A stretch of 64,000 nucleotides of DNA, taken from the NCBI GenBank assembly GCA_030737875.1, contig CM060923.1:176059696-176123695 (forward strand), written 5' to 3'. The notes beneath the pieces were generated by a model that was not told the origin of the DNA, did no database searches, and saw only the letters and a program-made list of their open reading frames with translations. The stretch is from Allium sativum (taxonomy: Eukaryota; Streptophyta; Magnoliopsida; Asparagales; Amaryllidaceae). The translations under genes and the position numbers were made by a program. Numbering within the stretch: position 1 is the first letter of the stretch; each line of letters opens with the position of its first letter. Shown piece after piece: positions 8,801-19,847 of this stretch.

Positions 8801-11800
8801 ACTTTAATAGAGAAATTAATAAGTTTGAATAATATCATGTGGCATCCACTAACATTTAGACGAGTTTGCCAAATGCAAAAATAGAACTTCGATTTCCAGC
8901 TAAACATCAAATGTTGTATAGAGAAGCAAAAGGGGAGTCTAAGTTCCTACTACTAAGCTTTGAGTGAAAAGACACTTCAATATTAAATTAACTTAATATA
9001 ACTTGAATTTAAGTGTTTATTTTGTACATATTTCGCAAATTGAAAGTTAAATGCAAAGTCAGTTTGCATTGGAAGCAAAGTGAGTGACTCAGTATGCGGT
9101 TTGCATTGTGTTTGCAATGCAAAAGACTCTGTTTGCAGCAAACTTAGTTTGCATAATGCAGATATAAAAGAGAGAATAACTCAATCTTAAAAATTCTATG
9201 GGAAGTTTTAATAGTTATGGTTCTCGTGATTTTTCCATTAATTTCCAACACCATTCGTTTTGGCAGGATCAGCACTATAAGAGGCGCCTTCAATGTATCA
9301 TACAACCAATTTAAACATTTGAGTTAGATTAACCCACATATACTACCTTAGTCATGCAGGGCAACAAAACATGTCATGTCAAGTGTTCTTGCAAGTTCAT
9401 TAATTTTCATAAAAGTAGCAGCAAAAAATGAAAGTAGATATATAGTAGTGAATCATTAGTCATGCATCAATCTGAACTTAACCCGAGTATCATACATACC
9501 ATAGTTTATAGTAGGATATCCTTTCCAGTTTTGACTTCTAATATACTTATACTACCTTTTTGGAAGAAATCATCAAATATCCAAATTAAAAAGGAAAATT
9601 GTAAGTAGTTCTGACTATTTAACAATTTGAAAACACATATAGGCCTAAATTTGCTCATTCTAGTTTTACAATAATGCATGCACTTGGCATTTAGCAAATA
9701 CTTCATCCAAGGACATAGCAGTTAAAAAAGAAGCAACTTAGAGGAGGTGGGGACAACTGATGGTAATGCCCTAAGATTGTAATATATTGCAGTTCAAGCA
9801 TAACTAGCCCTGACAAACTATTATATGATCCGTAGTGCACTATAAATTAGTATCCATAACAAGATTATAGTCTATTTAGTATTCTTAATGATAACCAATC
9901 ACCCTCAGAAGCCTATCATTTCCAGACCGTAAATTAAACAAAAACATTTTATTTTTTGGTCTACAAGGTTAGTCCAGTCGATTTCAACTTCCTTCTTCTG
10001 TTTCTCTGAACTTTCCTATCTTTCTCGATTTTTTATTTTTTTTCCCTTCGAACTTGCTGTTTAATTTGATTTCGTTAGACTTAAATAACAAATTAAACAT
10101 CTATTCGACTTGCGTCTTTTGATCTTTGAATTGAATAAGTGCGTTGCTTCGATTTTGGATACAACTATCTTTACTTAACTGTTAGGTTCATTATTGAATT
10201 GACGAATTTGGAAGACGAGAAACCATCGATTCAATTTTTGAGAGAACCTTTCCAGTTAGGTTTAGATCGTACGATTTTTAGCATATGCTATTTATTTCAC
10301 ATTTTGAATCAACAAAGGAGCAATTCGATTCAAATTGCGATTTAAATCGTACGATTTTTGGCAACAGTGAGACGACAACAGTTTCACAAAAATAGATCCC
10401 TAATCAAAAGTAAATTGCTGCAAAATAGCAACAGAATCCAGACAAATACACCAGTAAGCAATGCCAATAAAGAATAATTACCAATATGCAAAGTGAAAAT
10501 AAATACGAAGAGATTCCACCTACAGGGTGAATGAAGTCTAGCAACCAAAAATCAACTGAGATCCCTTTGTTGCCAAAGCAATCACCGAGAGAGCAACAAT
10601 TATGATGTAGAGATCATCAAGGAAAAGCAACACCGACTCGATCTGGACTTGAATCCAGGTGAAATCGGGACTTCAACCAAATGTTCTATGCCATATGAAC
10701 CAAGCATTGATCTGAATGTTATTTTCAGATCTAAAACAAGGGCAACAAGAAGAAAGGATTTGAAGAATTATTTTACAATCCCCCATGATTTTAGATTTGA
10801 AGCAAAGGGTTTGAATGGATGGATTAGCATAACAAGAATAAAGAAATAAGACAGAAGCGAGAGAACGAGGATAAAGGACTGAGATGAAAGTGTAAGAAGT
10901 TGATGAGCTATTTTAGAAGCCACCATTGTTTTCTTTGTTGTAAGGGTTTAAAAAGTTACGACAATGAGAGGAGGCTATAAATGCTCTAGAAAGCCTTTAC
11001 CTCTGAATTGCACTGCAACAAATTAATAAATGGTAAGTCCGTAGTTATGAAAGGAGTCGTAAGGTGCACGCCATGACACAATGTGGTATTTGTACTTTAC
11101 TTCCCTATGGTGCAATACAGATGAAAAGGTGCAGCAAATGGTACTAAGGACGCTCAAGACGCTAATGGCACACATGGTGAAAAATGCATGATAGTTTATA
11201 TTTTTTTTACCATTTTTATTTATTTTGAAATAAATTTGATGATTCATTCTTCCATATATATATATTTTTTGAAAAAATAAGTGGTATTCAAAAATAGATT
11301 TGAACTACAGATGGGAGGTAAATTGTATGCATAATATTTGTAAAGGTACCTTGAGTTTTATTAACCAATATTCGATCTTTTATGGCCGCTTCAGATTAAG
11401 ATGTGTTTCCTTATATCTGTTGTCATTCCGAAAACCAACACATTTTAAATATAAATATTACATTTGCAGAACATCAACCCTTAACCAAAAACTGCAACTA
11501 ATTAAAAGAAATCAATGTTGAATGGAATCCAACATATTCTTTTAGTCATAGTGAATTCTAAATCTTCCGGTTGGAAAAATATTGTTGAGCAACATTAATT
11601 CTTTACATATGAAGAACCATTTAAAACATTTATAACTGCAACATGATAATAGTAGTCAGACCACGATATTTAAAACCTAACGATTCCATAAGCATATATA
11701 AAATTCATGTTTCATAAGTTCATATTATACACGGTTGTAATCTTCAAGCTAACTATTCTCTTCACATGCTCACATCCATTTATCCGTCCCTTGTACCTCG

Positions 11801-11860
11801 TTTCTACTTAGTGCATCTTCTTTAGCTGTAACTATCCGGTTGTCCAAATTGAAAATTAAT
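8801..11860. other. AT-rich stretch without recognisable genes
   Basis: No frame with family features is seen. Part may be the upstream half of the LTR starting at 8219. Points of note are a cluster of TTTGCAT-like motifs (9040-9165), a twice-used TCGTACGATTTTT (10,267 and 10,348) and a plus-strand CTATAAATGC at about 10,973. Short open frames here look random. Confidence 0.5.
9040..9165. repeat. Cluster of TTTGCAT/ATGCAAA motifs
   Basis: About eight copies of TTTGCA or its complement occur in 125 bp, in both orientations, e.g. ATGCAAAGTCAGTTTGCATT. The spacing is irregular and no longer repeat unit is seen. Confidence 0.5.
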
Positions 11861-11864
11861 TCTT

Positions 11865-13598
11865 CTTTGTTTCTTTAAAGCTATTTCTTTCATCTTGCTA
11901 GCCTTTAGTTCATCTAACCTTTCAACTTCAACTTCAGCCTGTATACAACATAAAACATGTTAACACTTAACTAAGTTACATCATTTCAAGAAGAGAAGAG
12001 TTAATAAAATAAAATAAAAAACATGTTCAATATGATCAAGTGCAAGAGCGCCAAGGATTGTCATCGTATCTACCGATGAACTATTGCAAGTGACATGATC
12101 AAACAGATTTGTCTCCTCCTCGGTAGTGTCCATTTAATTCCAAAGGTCGTGTAGCTGACTATCTAATTCTTGAAGTTTCAAAGAGGGAAATGGTCGTGTT
12201 TCTATTTTGAAAACTTCAACAATAACAAAAAAAAAAATTGCAATTGTTTGGAAGTGCATACACAGGTTAGTTAAAAGAGTGTAAACAATACGGTTTTGAG
12301 ATAAGCCCTATACGTTAATGCGATCATACACAACTTCGTATCAAGTTTAGTATCGCTGCAGCATTCTTATGGGCTGGGACTGCATTGGATATGAATTATA
12401 ACATAGCCTAAGATGTAAGATCTTGTTTCCAACTCCACCATTTTGGTATGGATCCATCTAGTAAGTGCTAAAGGAGTTGAGGACAAAAAAATATAGTATG
12501 AAAACTACATGGTGCATTGGAATACTCTTTTGAGCAAACATAGATTATATTGCAATAGGATGATTTGACTTTTGGCAACTTATTCATATATTCATTTGCT
12601 TCAAACACAGATAGCATAAACCTAAGGAATCGATTAATTGTCTCAATTTTTTCTTTCCTGTTTCAGACAAACAAACAAATTTGTGAACATTGGTTGCCTT
12701 TTATCAACCATCACGTAATTTATGTGTTATGACTGAGTGGAACAGTTATAATGAAATTATACTTCTGGAGCATGAATTAATTTGTCTCTGCCTATAGGAG
12801 ATAATATAACCAGTAAAGACATACACACACCCACACATGTAAATCATGATTATGTGTAAGCATCAACCATTTTATAGTGCAACAAACTTATAATAAGCCT
12901 TAATAAGAAGCTAAGCAAGTTTCACGCATTTAAATATTATCTTTGAAGTATAATTAAGATACTACAAAGTATTGGAACATAAATGGTAACTTAAAAAATA
13001 TCCAGGTACACAACAAAAAGAACCAGTGAGAACCAAACTTATCTTATAAACTCTGAGAATGCACTGAACCCATACCACATACTCCAAGTTTTACACAGGG
13101 AAACTGGTAAAATTAACATGATTACATTCAGATTTCTACACAACCAAATCCTATAAAAAGAAAATCCAACTACAAAAAGAAAATCCAACTACAAAAAGAA
13201 AATACGTGAATTAAAAATTTAACAAAAGAAATATAAGTTTTCTTACCACGTCAATGTGTGTCTTTTCTCCCAAAGCCGACTGCAATGTTGCCAGCTCGGC
13301 TCTAGAACCAGCCAATGTCTCAAGAATTTTTGCTCTAGATTTTGATGAATATTCCACTTTCCGTCTTTATACATCTAAGCACTCTTGATCTATCTGTAAT
13401 AGCAATTTATCTTACCCCTCGTCAGTCTAGCCTACTTCGTCCTATATTATATGTAGATTAGTATTTTATCACCAGGTAGCCAATTACCCATAATATGAAT
13501 AATATTACCTACAACTGCTAAAGTAAAGTACCACAAGTAGTTTCAACAGATAGTGAATCACTAATTACATCAACAACCATTTGGAGTGTATCCGTCAT
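11865..13598 (-). pseudogene. MAP65: MAP65/PRC1-type microtubule-associated protein pseudogene
   Basis: Four exon remnants lie in the right order on the minus strand. (a) 13,598-13,512 starts ATG and has VETTCGTLL, then a stop. (b) 13,446-13,247 has DEVG and DKLLLQIDQECLDVYK, then after a frameshift KVEYSSKSRAKILETL, ending at a GTAAGA donor. (c) 12,195-12,023 has LQELDSQLHDLWN, a TAA, then FDHVTCNSSSVD and GALALDHIE. (d) 11,938-11,865 follows an ACAG acceptor and has AEVEVERLDELKASKMKEIA. These match the N-terminal and spectrin-like regions of plant MAP65, which bundles microtubules. Central exons between b and c and the C-terminal microtubule-binding half were not found. Introns survive, so it is not a processed copy. 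Confidence 0.85.
13154..13203 (+). repeat. Short 19-bp tandem repeat
   Basis: The unit AAAAAGAAAATCCAACTAC occurs about 2.6 times in direct succession within the long interval between MAP65 exons b and c. Confidence 0.7.
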
Positions 13599-14049
13599 GA
13601 GGAGTCTATTTGCTTAAATAGAGAGTCATTTTCTAGATAACTTTGAAGAAAGCATAATTAATAGTCTTTTCAAAACCATCACCGAAGAAAGTCATTACTG
13701 GTCGAAGTATTAGAGCAGTGGCAGGTTCTTCATTGAAACCCTAATTACATCTTCAGAGAAAGAAAAGAGATCGGGTAAGATCGGGCATTAAAGAAAAAGT
13801 GAATGGGCCAAATAATGGAAATGAGAGTTGATAAATGGGTCGGCTTACTTATATATGTAATCTCTTTCTATTTTATTTGGTTTAGTTTTTAGGTTGTTTA
13901 AATTTAGTTATATATATTGATTAGTAGAGGTTAATTTTTAATTATTTGTTAATTTTAATTATTATTTAGTTATAATTTATTAACTATAAATGTCACTATT
14001 ACTACCAAAATTAACGCCAAGACAGGCTATCGGTGAAGGGGTAACAGAC
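13599..14049. other. AT-rich stretch, possible former promoter of the MAP65 pseudogene
   Basis: Upstream of the MAP65 start on the minus strand is an AGGGTTTCAATG-like leader at 13,730-13,742. Otherwise no gene is seen. Confidence 0.35.
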
Positions 14050-15445
14050 TGTCACAAGTATAAAAAAATTATCCGTAAGCAAAGACCAAGCATAGGATAA
14101 AACCGAAAGCATAAGAGAGGCAATCATAATAACTAGCAACTGACAACACCATTAAAGAAGAGAGCCTTAGAACCGAAGGATGAGTGACGACAGGGTAGTC
14201 CCGACACGAAGGATAACTAATGAGAAGCCACCCAAAACCGGAAGCTGATGAAGAGAAAAACCAAGAAACCAACAATTCGAGACCCAAAGAGGCGAAATGG
14301 CTATTGACATTAACATACTTAATGCTGATACAAAAGAGACAGAAGCAGTAAAAGCACAGGGCCTGAAACATGGGGAATCTATCTGAAAGTCAACTACCGT
14401 AATCCCAATTTGGCAGTCACCAAGAGACAACTTAACATACAACCAGTAAAGCACCGGAAGTCCCCTTTCAGAAAGCCAAAGCCCACTTCAGGGGTCTACC
14501 GAAAGGCAAGCCAAATCTCTTAAGGAAGACAAGCTATCTACACTAACTTGCCTAGTGTCGGTACCAAAAAGGGTAACAACGCCTAAAACTTAAGTATCAG
14601 AAGCATTAAGGTAAACTCACGGAGAATCAGTAGCAAGATCGGGAGCTCTTAATCGGAAGCTAAAAACCTGCCTAAAGCTATACATACGAACATACTTGGC
14701 ATTGATACAAAGAAGATAAAGTGGTGGAGGAAAAGGGCTCTAGAGACCGAGACCATCTTTCCGAGAGCCAAAGACCGGGATCCTAAAAGCAGTAAACAAA
14801 GCTAAAAGAGCGGTCGATAGCCAAAGCAACCGAAACCAAAAAGAAAAACGGCCGGTAGAGGCTTCTGCTGGCCCAATGGTAAAAGGGGCCCCAATTTGTC
14901 TATAAATAAGAACCCATGGGTCTCATTTTAAGATAAAATTTTCATTTCTCATTCTTATACTCTTTTCCCCTAGAGTAAACCATAATTCCTAAATCAATTT
15001 GGGGATATATACTGTAATCGCTTATGTACTCCGAATCAAATATCAATAAAGAGTGGATCAACACTTAGCCTATCTCTTATGCTTCTTATGAGTTTCCTTA
15101 TTTCCTATGTAACATACCCTATGCTTTCTACATCGTCATAGTTTCATATCCAAGTCTAAACCCTTTCGCAAAATTATAGCAAAACCCCTTCCTACAAGCC
15201 AATCAGCCTTCTACTGAGGGTTGTGCTTAGTGAACCTTTGTCCCAAGATAACTGTTGGTCATTAAGTCGCTTAAGTGTGATGCTAACCGCGTTAAGAGAA
15301 GAGTAACTAATATTTTGGGCTTTAGACCTTGATATGTAGAAAATGGTGAACTAACTCAAGCTCGTAGAAACTAGATAGCCTCGTTTATTCCTTAGGTCCA
15401 CTTCCGTAGACCTTTCTCCAGTATTGACGAAAAATATCGTTAACA
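14050..15445 (+). repeat. 5' LTR of the gutted gypsy element
   Basis: Starts TGTCACAAG and ends CGTTAACA. It holds TATAAATA at 14,901 and AATAAA at 15,045, about 140 bp apart, as expected for transcription start and polyadenylation. The 5' edge is a best guess from the TG and the possible target duplication. Confidence 0.65.
14901..14908 (+). promoter_or_regulatory. TATA box in the LTR
   Basis: CTATAAATAAG, 851 bp into the LTR and upstream of an AATAAA signal at 15,045-15,050. Confidence 0.6.
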
Positions 15446-15464
15446 TTTTTGCGCTAGAAGGATG
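15446..15464 (+). other. PBS-like sequence
   Basis: TTTTTGCGCTAGAAGGATG directly follows the LTR end. TTGGCGCTAGAAGGA-like sequences occupy this place in many plant gypsy elements; two G residues of the expected TGG are lost. Confidence 0.5.
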
Positions 15465-15554
15465 GCTTGAACCTCCGACCTTATGGTTAACCTTAACTCA
15501 TATCTAATTGTGTTGTTCCGTCCAGGGTTGAACTAATCTTTGAACAAGCAAGAT

Positions 15555-15689
15555 TATGGGCAAAAGGTCCCAACAAGAGTCTTCTGGATCTCAATTGTCT
15601 ATGTTAGGTACTACTGACCCAAGAGTGACGGAAGAACAAAGGTTAAGAATGGAAGCTCTGCAAATAATCAAGTGGAAAAGGAAGTAGAA
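15555..15689 (+). pseudogene. gag N-terminal fragment
   Basis: An ATG at 15,555 opens a frame of about 44 codons beginning MGKRSQQESSGSQLSMLGTT and including TEEQRLRMEALQ before a TAG at 15,687-15,689. It sits at the expected distance from the PBS for a gag start. No capsid or zinc motif remains. Confidence 0.5.
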
Positions 15690-15848
15690 TAATATGATCC
15701 TGATTATTGGAATGACAACCCTTCCTACGTTGAACAAACATCAATATCTACTTTAAATAATTCTACACCAAAAGAGTATGACCCCATTTTCCCCTTAGGT
15801 CCACTTCCGTAGATCTATCTCCGGTGCTGATGAAAAATATCGTTAAAA

Positions 15849-16180
15849 GACACTTTATAATAATTAAATTTTATTATCAATTAGTAATTATATTAAATTG
15901 TAATCCTAAGTATTATGTAAATACTAATAGTCAATTATTTAGTAATTATTATGAGTATTTTATTAATTATTGAATATTATGAATATTTTATTAATTATTT
16001 AATATTTGTTGTTGATTAGATTTATCAATTATTAAATGTAACTAATAGTTGTTAAATACAGTTTACAAACCATTTAAAACTAACCATGAAAAATTATTAA
16101 AGTATTAATTCATATTAATTAATTATTATTACTTAATACTTATTATATTATAACTAAATATTACTTATCACTTCGTACTT
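15849..16180. other. Very AT-rich spacer
   Basis: Made largely of short TTAATTATT-type words. No gene or clear repeat unit is seen. Confidence 0.6.
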
Positions 16181-16199
16181 TTGTATTTGAATAGTAATC

Positions 16200-16585
16200 A
16201 TGTTCACCGAAAGGTGGAGGGGATAATTTTTAAAAGTATGTTTTTTGCAACTGACTTTATTAATTGTAAAAAAATACAGTTAGCGCGAGTTGCAAAAACA
16301 GTTGCTAAAGATATTTTTTTGGCAACAGGATTGAAAGTGCAGTTGCAAAAAATATGTTTGTTGCAACTGTTATAAAAGCGCAGTTGCTAAAAGTATATTT
16401 TTGCAACTGGAAGGGAAGTGCGGTTCCTAAAAATATGCTTTTTGCAACAGAAATAAAATGGTTTTTGTTAAATCTCATTTATTGCAACTGTTATGAAAGG
16501 TCTGTTGCCAAAAATCATTTACTGCAACTATCATGTGTCGTCAGTTGCAAATAGCTAGTTGCAATAGGTTATTTTGCTTATAGTG
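16200..16585 (+). mobile_element. CACTA (En/Spm) transposon end with subterminal repeats
   Basis: The right end reads ...GCTTATAGTG, which inverted is CACTATAAGC, a CACTA-type terminal repeat. Inside lie at least ten copies of GTTGCAA or TTGCAAC in both orientations, about 15-40 bp apart, the usual transposase-binding subterminal pattern. The 3-bp target copy would be AAT. The matching left end was not found, so this is a terminal fragment. Confidence 0.6.
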
Positions 16586-16654
16586 AATGAGACGGCATAA
16601 GATTTAACGACAGAAAAATATGCAATCAAATAACGGTGGATATCTGTCGTCTGA

Positions 16655-16990
16655 TTCGATTTCTGGCGTATTGCAAGATCAAGTACAAAAGATGAATTCA
16701 GAAGTGTGATAAGTGCTACAGCAAAGATTGTGTGGATTAAATCTTTGTTGAGCGAACTTAATGTGCAGACAAACACAGCAAGAACAGTGACATTGACTGC
16801 TAATCCTATGCTACATTCTCTTACTAAGCACATGGAGTTGAACTTATACTTTGTCAGAGAATAAGTTTTCAAGGGAAGATTCATATTAATCATCTACCAA
16901 ACACACATCAAAGGGCCGACATCTTAACCAAAACATTATCGACTCATAACTTTAATCGTTTAAGAAGGGATCTATGCATCACAAAACTTG
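16655..16990 (+). pseudogene. Ty1/copia RNase H C-terminal fragment
   Basis: One frame reads ARSSTKDEFRSVISATAKIV, then LLSELNVQT, ANPMLHSLTKHMELNLYFVRE and a stop, matching the end of copia pol (usual ARSSTEAEYR... and HSRTKHIELD..FVRE motifs). A second frame then gives degraded versions of the usual ADILTK...F..LR tail. No reverse transcriptase is seen upstream, since the CACTA end lies only 70 bp away. Confidence 0.85.
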
Positions 16991-17021
16991 ATACTACAAC
17001 AAACAAAAGTCAGATGTATAC

Positions 17022-17125
17022 CTGCCATAGCCATGTCTCACCATATCGTCAAGGTCAAGCTGAAATAGGGGAGTAGAAGCAAATGCAAAACATGCCTTCA
17101 TCATCTCTTCCCTTAAGGTCGCCAT
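17022..17125 (-). pseudogene. Unidentified first-exon-like fragment
   Basis: An ATG at 17,125 opens 34 codons (MATLREEMMKACFAFASTPL... ending DDMVRHGYG) running to a good 5' splice site, GGCAG/GTATAC at 17,022/17,021. Upstream on the minus strand is a leader-like sequence with an AAACCCTA-type word. I do not recognise the protein. The expected next exon would fall in the copia relic and is absent, so at most a gene fragment remains. Confidence 0.4.
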
Positions 17126-17394
17126 GCTATAAACCCTAGATTTACCGATCTACTCAAATCAGTAGAGTCTGTTCCAAATTTTTGAAGAGAATCATCAATC
17201 TCACGTCATAATGGAGAGATTTGAAAAGCTTCCCTTTTTTTAGATCTGTGATTCAAGAATTTTCCAGAGCCTTTGAGAGGAAACCCTACCAGAATTTGAG
17301 GGAGGGAGTAAAACGAAATGAAGTAAACAACCACACTTAAATGTCTTTAGTTTATTTAATTAAATACGGGTTTGCTACCCTTTGGGCCTGATGG

Positions 17395-17610
17395 CCCATT
17401 CTCATGTACACTTTATTATAAATAGACCGTCATATGTACAATTCTATACATTCAATTGCAGTAATATTGATCTTTCTGTTTCCACCATTATTCTCTCTGC
17501 TTTCTCTGATTTCTTTCTTTCATCAAGAAATCTAACTAGCTCGAATAGCGATACATGGTACAACGGAAATTCTTCTGAGCTTTAGCGGCGTTTTATTTGA
17601 ATCCAACAAA
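17395..17610 (+). repeat. Possible copia-type LTR fragment
   Basis: ATTATAAATAGACC (17,414-17,427) is followed by a pyrimidine-rich leader of about 100 bp and ends GAATCCAACA, the look of R-U5 of a copia LTR. No PBS, partner LTR or TG start was found. Confidence 0.35.
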
Positions 17611-18085
17611 CCCGAACACCCGTAACGAACATCTGATTGTCAAGTCCACGTAGCATTTATGTTTTATCTAATTTTGTAGCTATCTCATTGAGCTTGTATG
17701 TATCTTTCTCAACAACCTCAAATTATGTTTGGCTTTGAATTTCCAACACCTTGAAACCATATACGTTGAACTTTTTCCAAATTCAACTAATACTAGCATG
17801 AGTCCAAGGTTGAATAATTTAACTATAATATCATATGTTTATTTAAATCACAAAAAAAAATATGTAGAGCTTATTTTATCTGGCCAAACGAAATTCTACA
17901 AGGTAGCATATCATAGATGGAAAGTTGACTAGGAAAAAGAAGCAATTGAACAAGTTCGACATTTGACTACAAGAAGTGTCAACTGTACTATTCCTCAAAT
18001 CATGTTACAGAATGAGACTTAAGACTTGAAGTGCGTGTTTATCTGTTGTCAAGTTCTATTCTTACAATTGCCATAATAAAATAAA
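17611..18085. other. AT-rich spacer
   Basis: No gene is seen. GACTACAAGAAGTG at 17,966 resembles a CACTA terminal repeat (CACTACAAGAA) but lacks subterminal repeats. Confidence 0.5.
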
Positions 18086-18418
18086 TTAGCCTGCATAGAG
18101 AAAAACCAGCGACAACATGGATGCCATATCAAGCACATACATGAACCTATGAACATTGTAGCACAATCCCCGAACTCCTGCTTGTTTATATCCCAACTCC
18201 ATGGCTGCTTCATCAAATAAATCTTTCATACATTGCCCTTTCAATAGTTTTATAGGCACCATAAATCTCTGCATTAATAGATCTTCATCTTCTGTACTTG
18301 GTCCTACAATAGCTGGTACACTTCCTTTTACTCCCCAGGTTGATCTTGGGGTGCTCTCCGACTCCAGCAATAAAAATAGACGCTCATTAGCTATTTCTGA
18401 ATCGTATACTTTCTTCTT
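18086..18418 (-). pseudogene. SAUR-like auxin-responsive protein fragment
   Basis: The open frame contains GSVPAIVGP, then QRFMVPIKLL, CMKDLFDEAAMELGYKQ and CYNVHRFMYVLDM. This follows the SAUR domain pattern: a short G-x-VPV-x-VG strand, RF.VP...L....F..LL..A..E.GY.Q.G, C....F..VL. SAUR proteins are small auxin-induced growth regulators, usually from single-exon genes. A TGA stands just upstream (18,421-18,419) and no in-frame ATG precedes the domain, so the N terminus is missing or in another frame. It lies 126 bp from the copia insertion. Family assignment is by pattern only. Confidence 0.6.
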
Positions 18419-18549
18419 TCAGTGCATGGTATTCTTCACTTGAAGGATTAATATAATGGACTCTACATTGGTGCAGAAATGGAATGATGTATATATAGGT
18501 GAAGTGTTCAGCACATAATACTATATATAGGTTTGACTTTATTAATATG

Positions 18550-18757
18550 TGCTAGAAATAGGAGAAAGAGTAATGAACATGAGCGATGCAAAACAACTTT
18601 CTATTACTTCAAAGCAATACAAAACGCATTACATCTACTTATACTTGCAGAATACTAAAATATCAAACAATAAAATAGCTAAAATATTTCAAATTGATCC
18701 ATTAAAAAAGGAAGACTTGATCTAATCTAAAATAATACTTTGAATCCTTCACTAACA
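18550..18757 (-). repeat. 3' LTR of the gag-only copia element
   Basis: On the minus strand it starts TGTTAGTGAAGG and ends TTTCTAGCA. It is the same length as its partner at 19,848-20,055. Confidence 0.9.
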
Positions 18758-18770
18758 CAACCCCTTGATT
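18758..18770 (-). other. Polypurine tract
   Basis: Minus strand AATCAAGGGGTTG directly precedes the 3' LTR, as in plant copia elements. Confidence 0.75.
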
Positions 18771-18861
18771 CAAAGTTATTGAGATAATAAACGAAGCACT
18801 TCTCTTCGATTTGTGAAGCACTTCTCATCACCTTTAATTGTTGAAGCACGTCTCTTCAACT

Positions 18862-19778
18862 CTACTCTTTGAATATTGGAGCACTTCTCTCCATGGTGCA
18901 CTTCTCACCCACAACTCTAAAATAATTTTTCTTCCACAAACACTTGTGGCAGTTCTCTTCCTCTTCATCTTTGAGACTACAATTTCTTGCCATATGCCCA
19001 AAATTTTGACATTTGAAACACTTAGGTTTTCCCTTATGCTAACAATCATTTTCTTCATGGCCAGCTTTGTGACAATTGTTGCATTTGATAAACTTGCCTT
19101 TCCCTTTTTGAGTTTTATACTTTGCTATAAAAGCTTTTTCACTGTTGTTTTCACCATCTTCATTTCTCATGATCCTCCTTTGATCCACCGCATGGAGCGA
19201 GTTGATTAATTCTGAAAAAGTTAACTTTGGCAAATCTTTAGTATCTTCAAGTAAAGAAATTTTACCTTCGTACTTTCCTGGAAGAGTGATAAGAAGTTTG
19301 TCCACCGCCCTTAGGCTTGAAAATTCTCCACCAAGTAGCTTAATTTGGTTGGCAGTTGACATCAGCTGACTCCCATACTCCTTAACACCTTCGTTACTTT
19401 TCATCCCATTATTTCAAATTCCCTCTTAAGATTCAAAATTTGCATTAATTTTATTTGGTGATTTCCTTCACACTCCTCTTTAATTTTCTCCCATGCTTCT
19501 TTGGGAGATTCACAACCCTTAATAGTTGTGAAAATTTCTTCCGACACGGCCCCATGCAGATACGAAAGTGCCCTTGGCTTTCTCGCCATTTCTTCGTCAT
19601 ATTTTTTGACATGGGTGGCTGTTGGATTTTGTGGAAGAGGAGTTGGATCAATATCGCTTTCAATGACATCCCATAAACTTAAAGCTTTGTTATACGACTT
19701 CATTTTGATAGACCATGATTGATAATTTTCTCCTTTGAATAGAGGAATGGAAAGCGAATAATTTGTGGTAGTAGACAT
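18862..19778 (-). pseudogene. Ty1/copia gag with two zinc knuckles
   Basis: ATG at 19,778 starts MSTTTNYSLSIPLFKGENY, typical of copia gag, followed by the UBN2-type capsid region (YLHGAVSEEIFTTIKGCESP, KEAWEKIKEE, QILNLKREFEIM). A one-base loss near 19,402 shifts the frame, which continues LLGGEFSSLRAVDKLL, LPGKYEGKI and ELINSLHA. Two CCHC knuckles follow, CNNCHKAGHEENDC (19,080-19,039) and CFKCQNFGHMARNC (about 19,026-18,985), with one TAG between them. A stop at 18,862-18,864 ends it. With only one frameshift and one nonsense change it decayed recently. Gag would form the particle that packages element RNA. Confidence 0.9.
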
Positions 19779-19831
19779 TTGAAGAACACTCACTTTTTTT
19801 TAATTAACCTCACAAGCCCTAAGAATAACCC

Positions 19832-19843
19832 GCTCCGATACCA
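19832..19843 (-). other. Primer binding site of the copia element
   Basis: Minus strand TGGTATCGGAGC, one base from the initiator-Met-tRNA type TGGTATCAGAGC, four bases from the LTR end. Confidence 0.85.
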
Positions 19844-19847
19844 AATT

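Larger units (their letters stand above)
14050..15848 (+). mobile_element. Gutted Ty3/gypsy element (LTR, gag start, LTR stub)
   Basis: A 1396-bp LTR (14,050-15,445) is followed by a PBS-like sequence and the first codons of gag. About 345 bp later the last 57 bp of an LTR reappear (15,792-15,848), sharing TTAGGTCCACTTCCGTAGA and GAAAAATATCGTTAA with the end of the first LTR. Bases flanking the two outer ends are CAGAC and AAGAC, a possible target duplication with one mismatch. Almost all internal DNA and most of the 3' LTR were deleted. Confidence 0.72.

Noticed and set aside
10972..10983. Plus-strand CTATAAATGC as a gene promoter
   Set aside because: No leader, start codon or coding frame follows, and the region may belong to a minus-strand LTR.
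14069..14454. Two overlapping minus-strand frames of 95-100 codons
   Set aside because: They lie antisense inside the gypsy LTR at 14,050-15,445 and show no domain features.
17963..17980. GACTACAAGAAGTG as a CACTA terminus
   Set aside because: The first base differs from CACTA and no subterminal repeats lie on either side.
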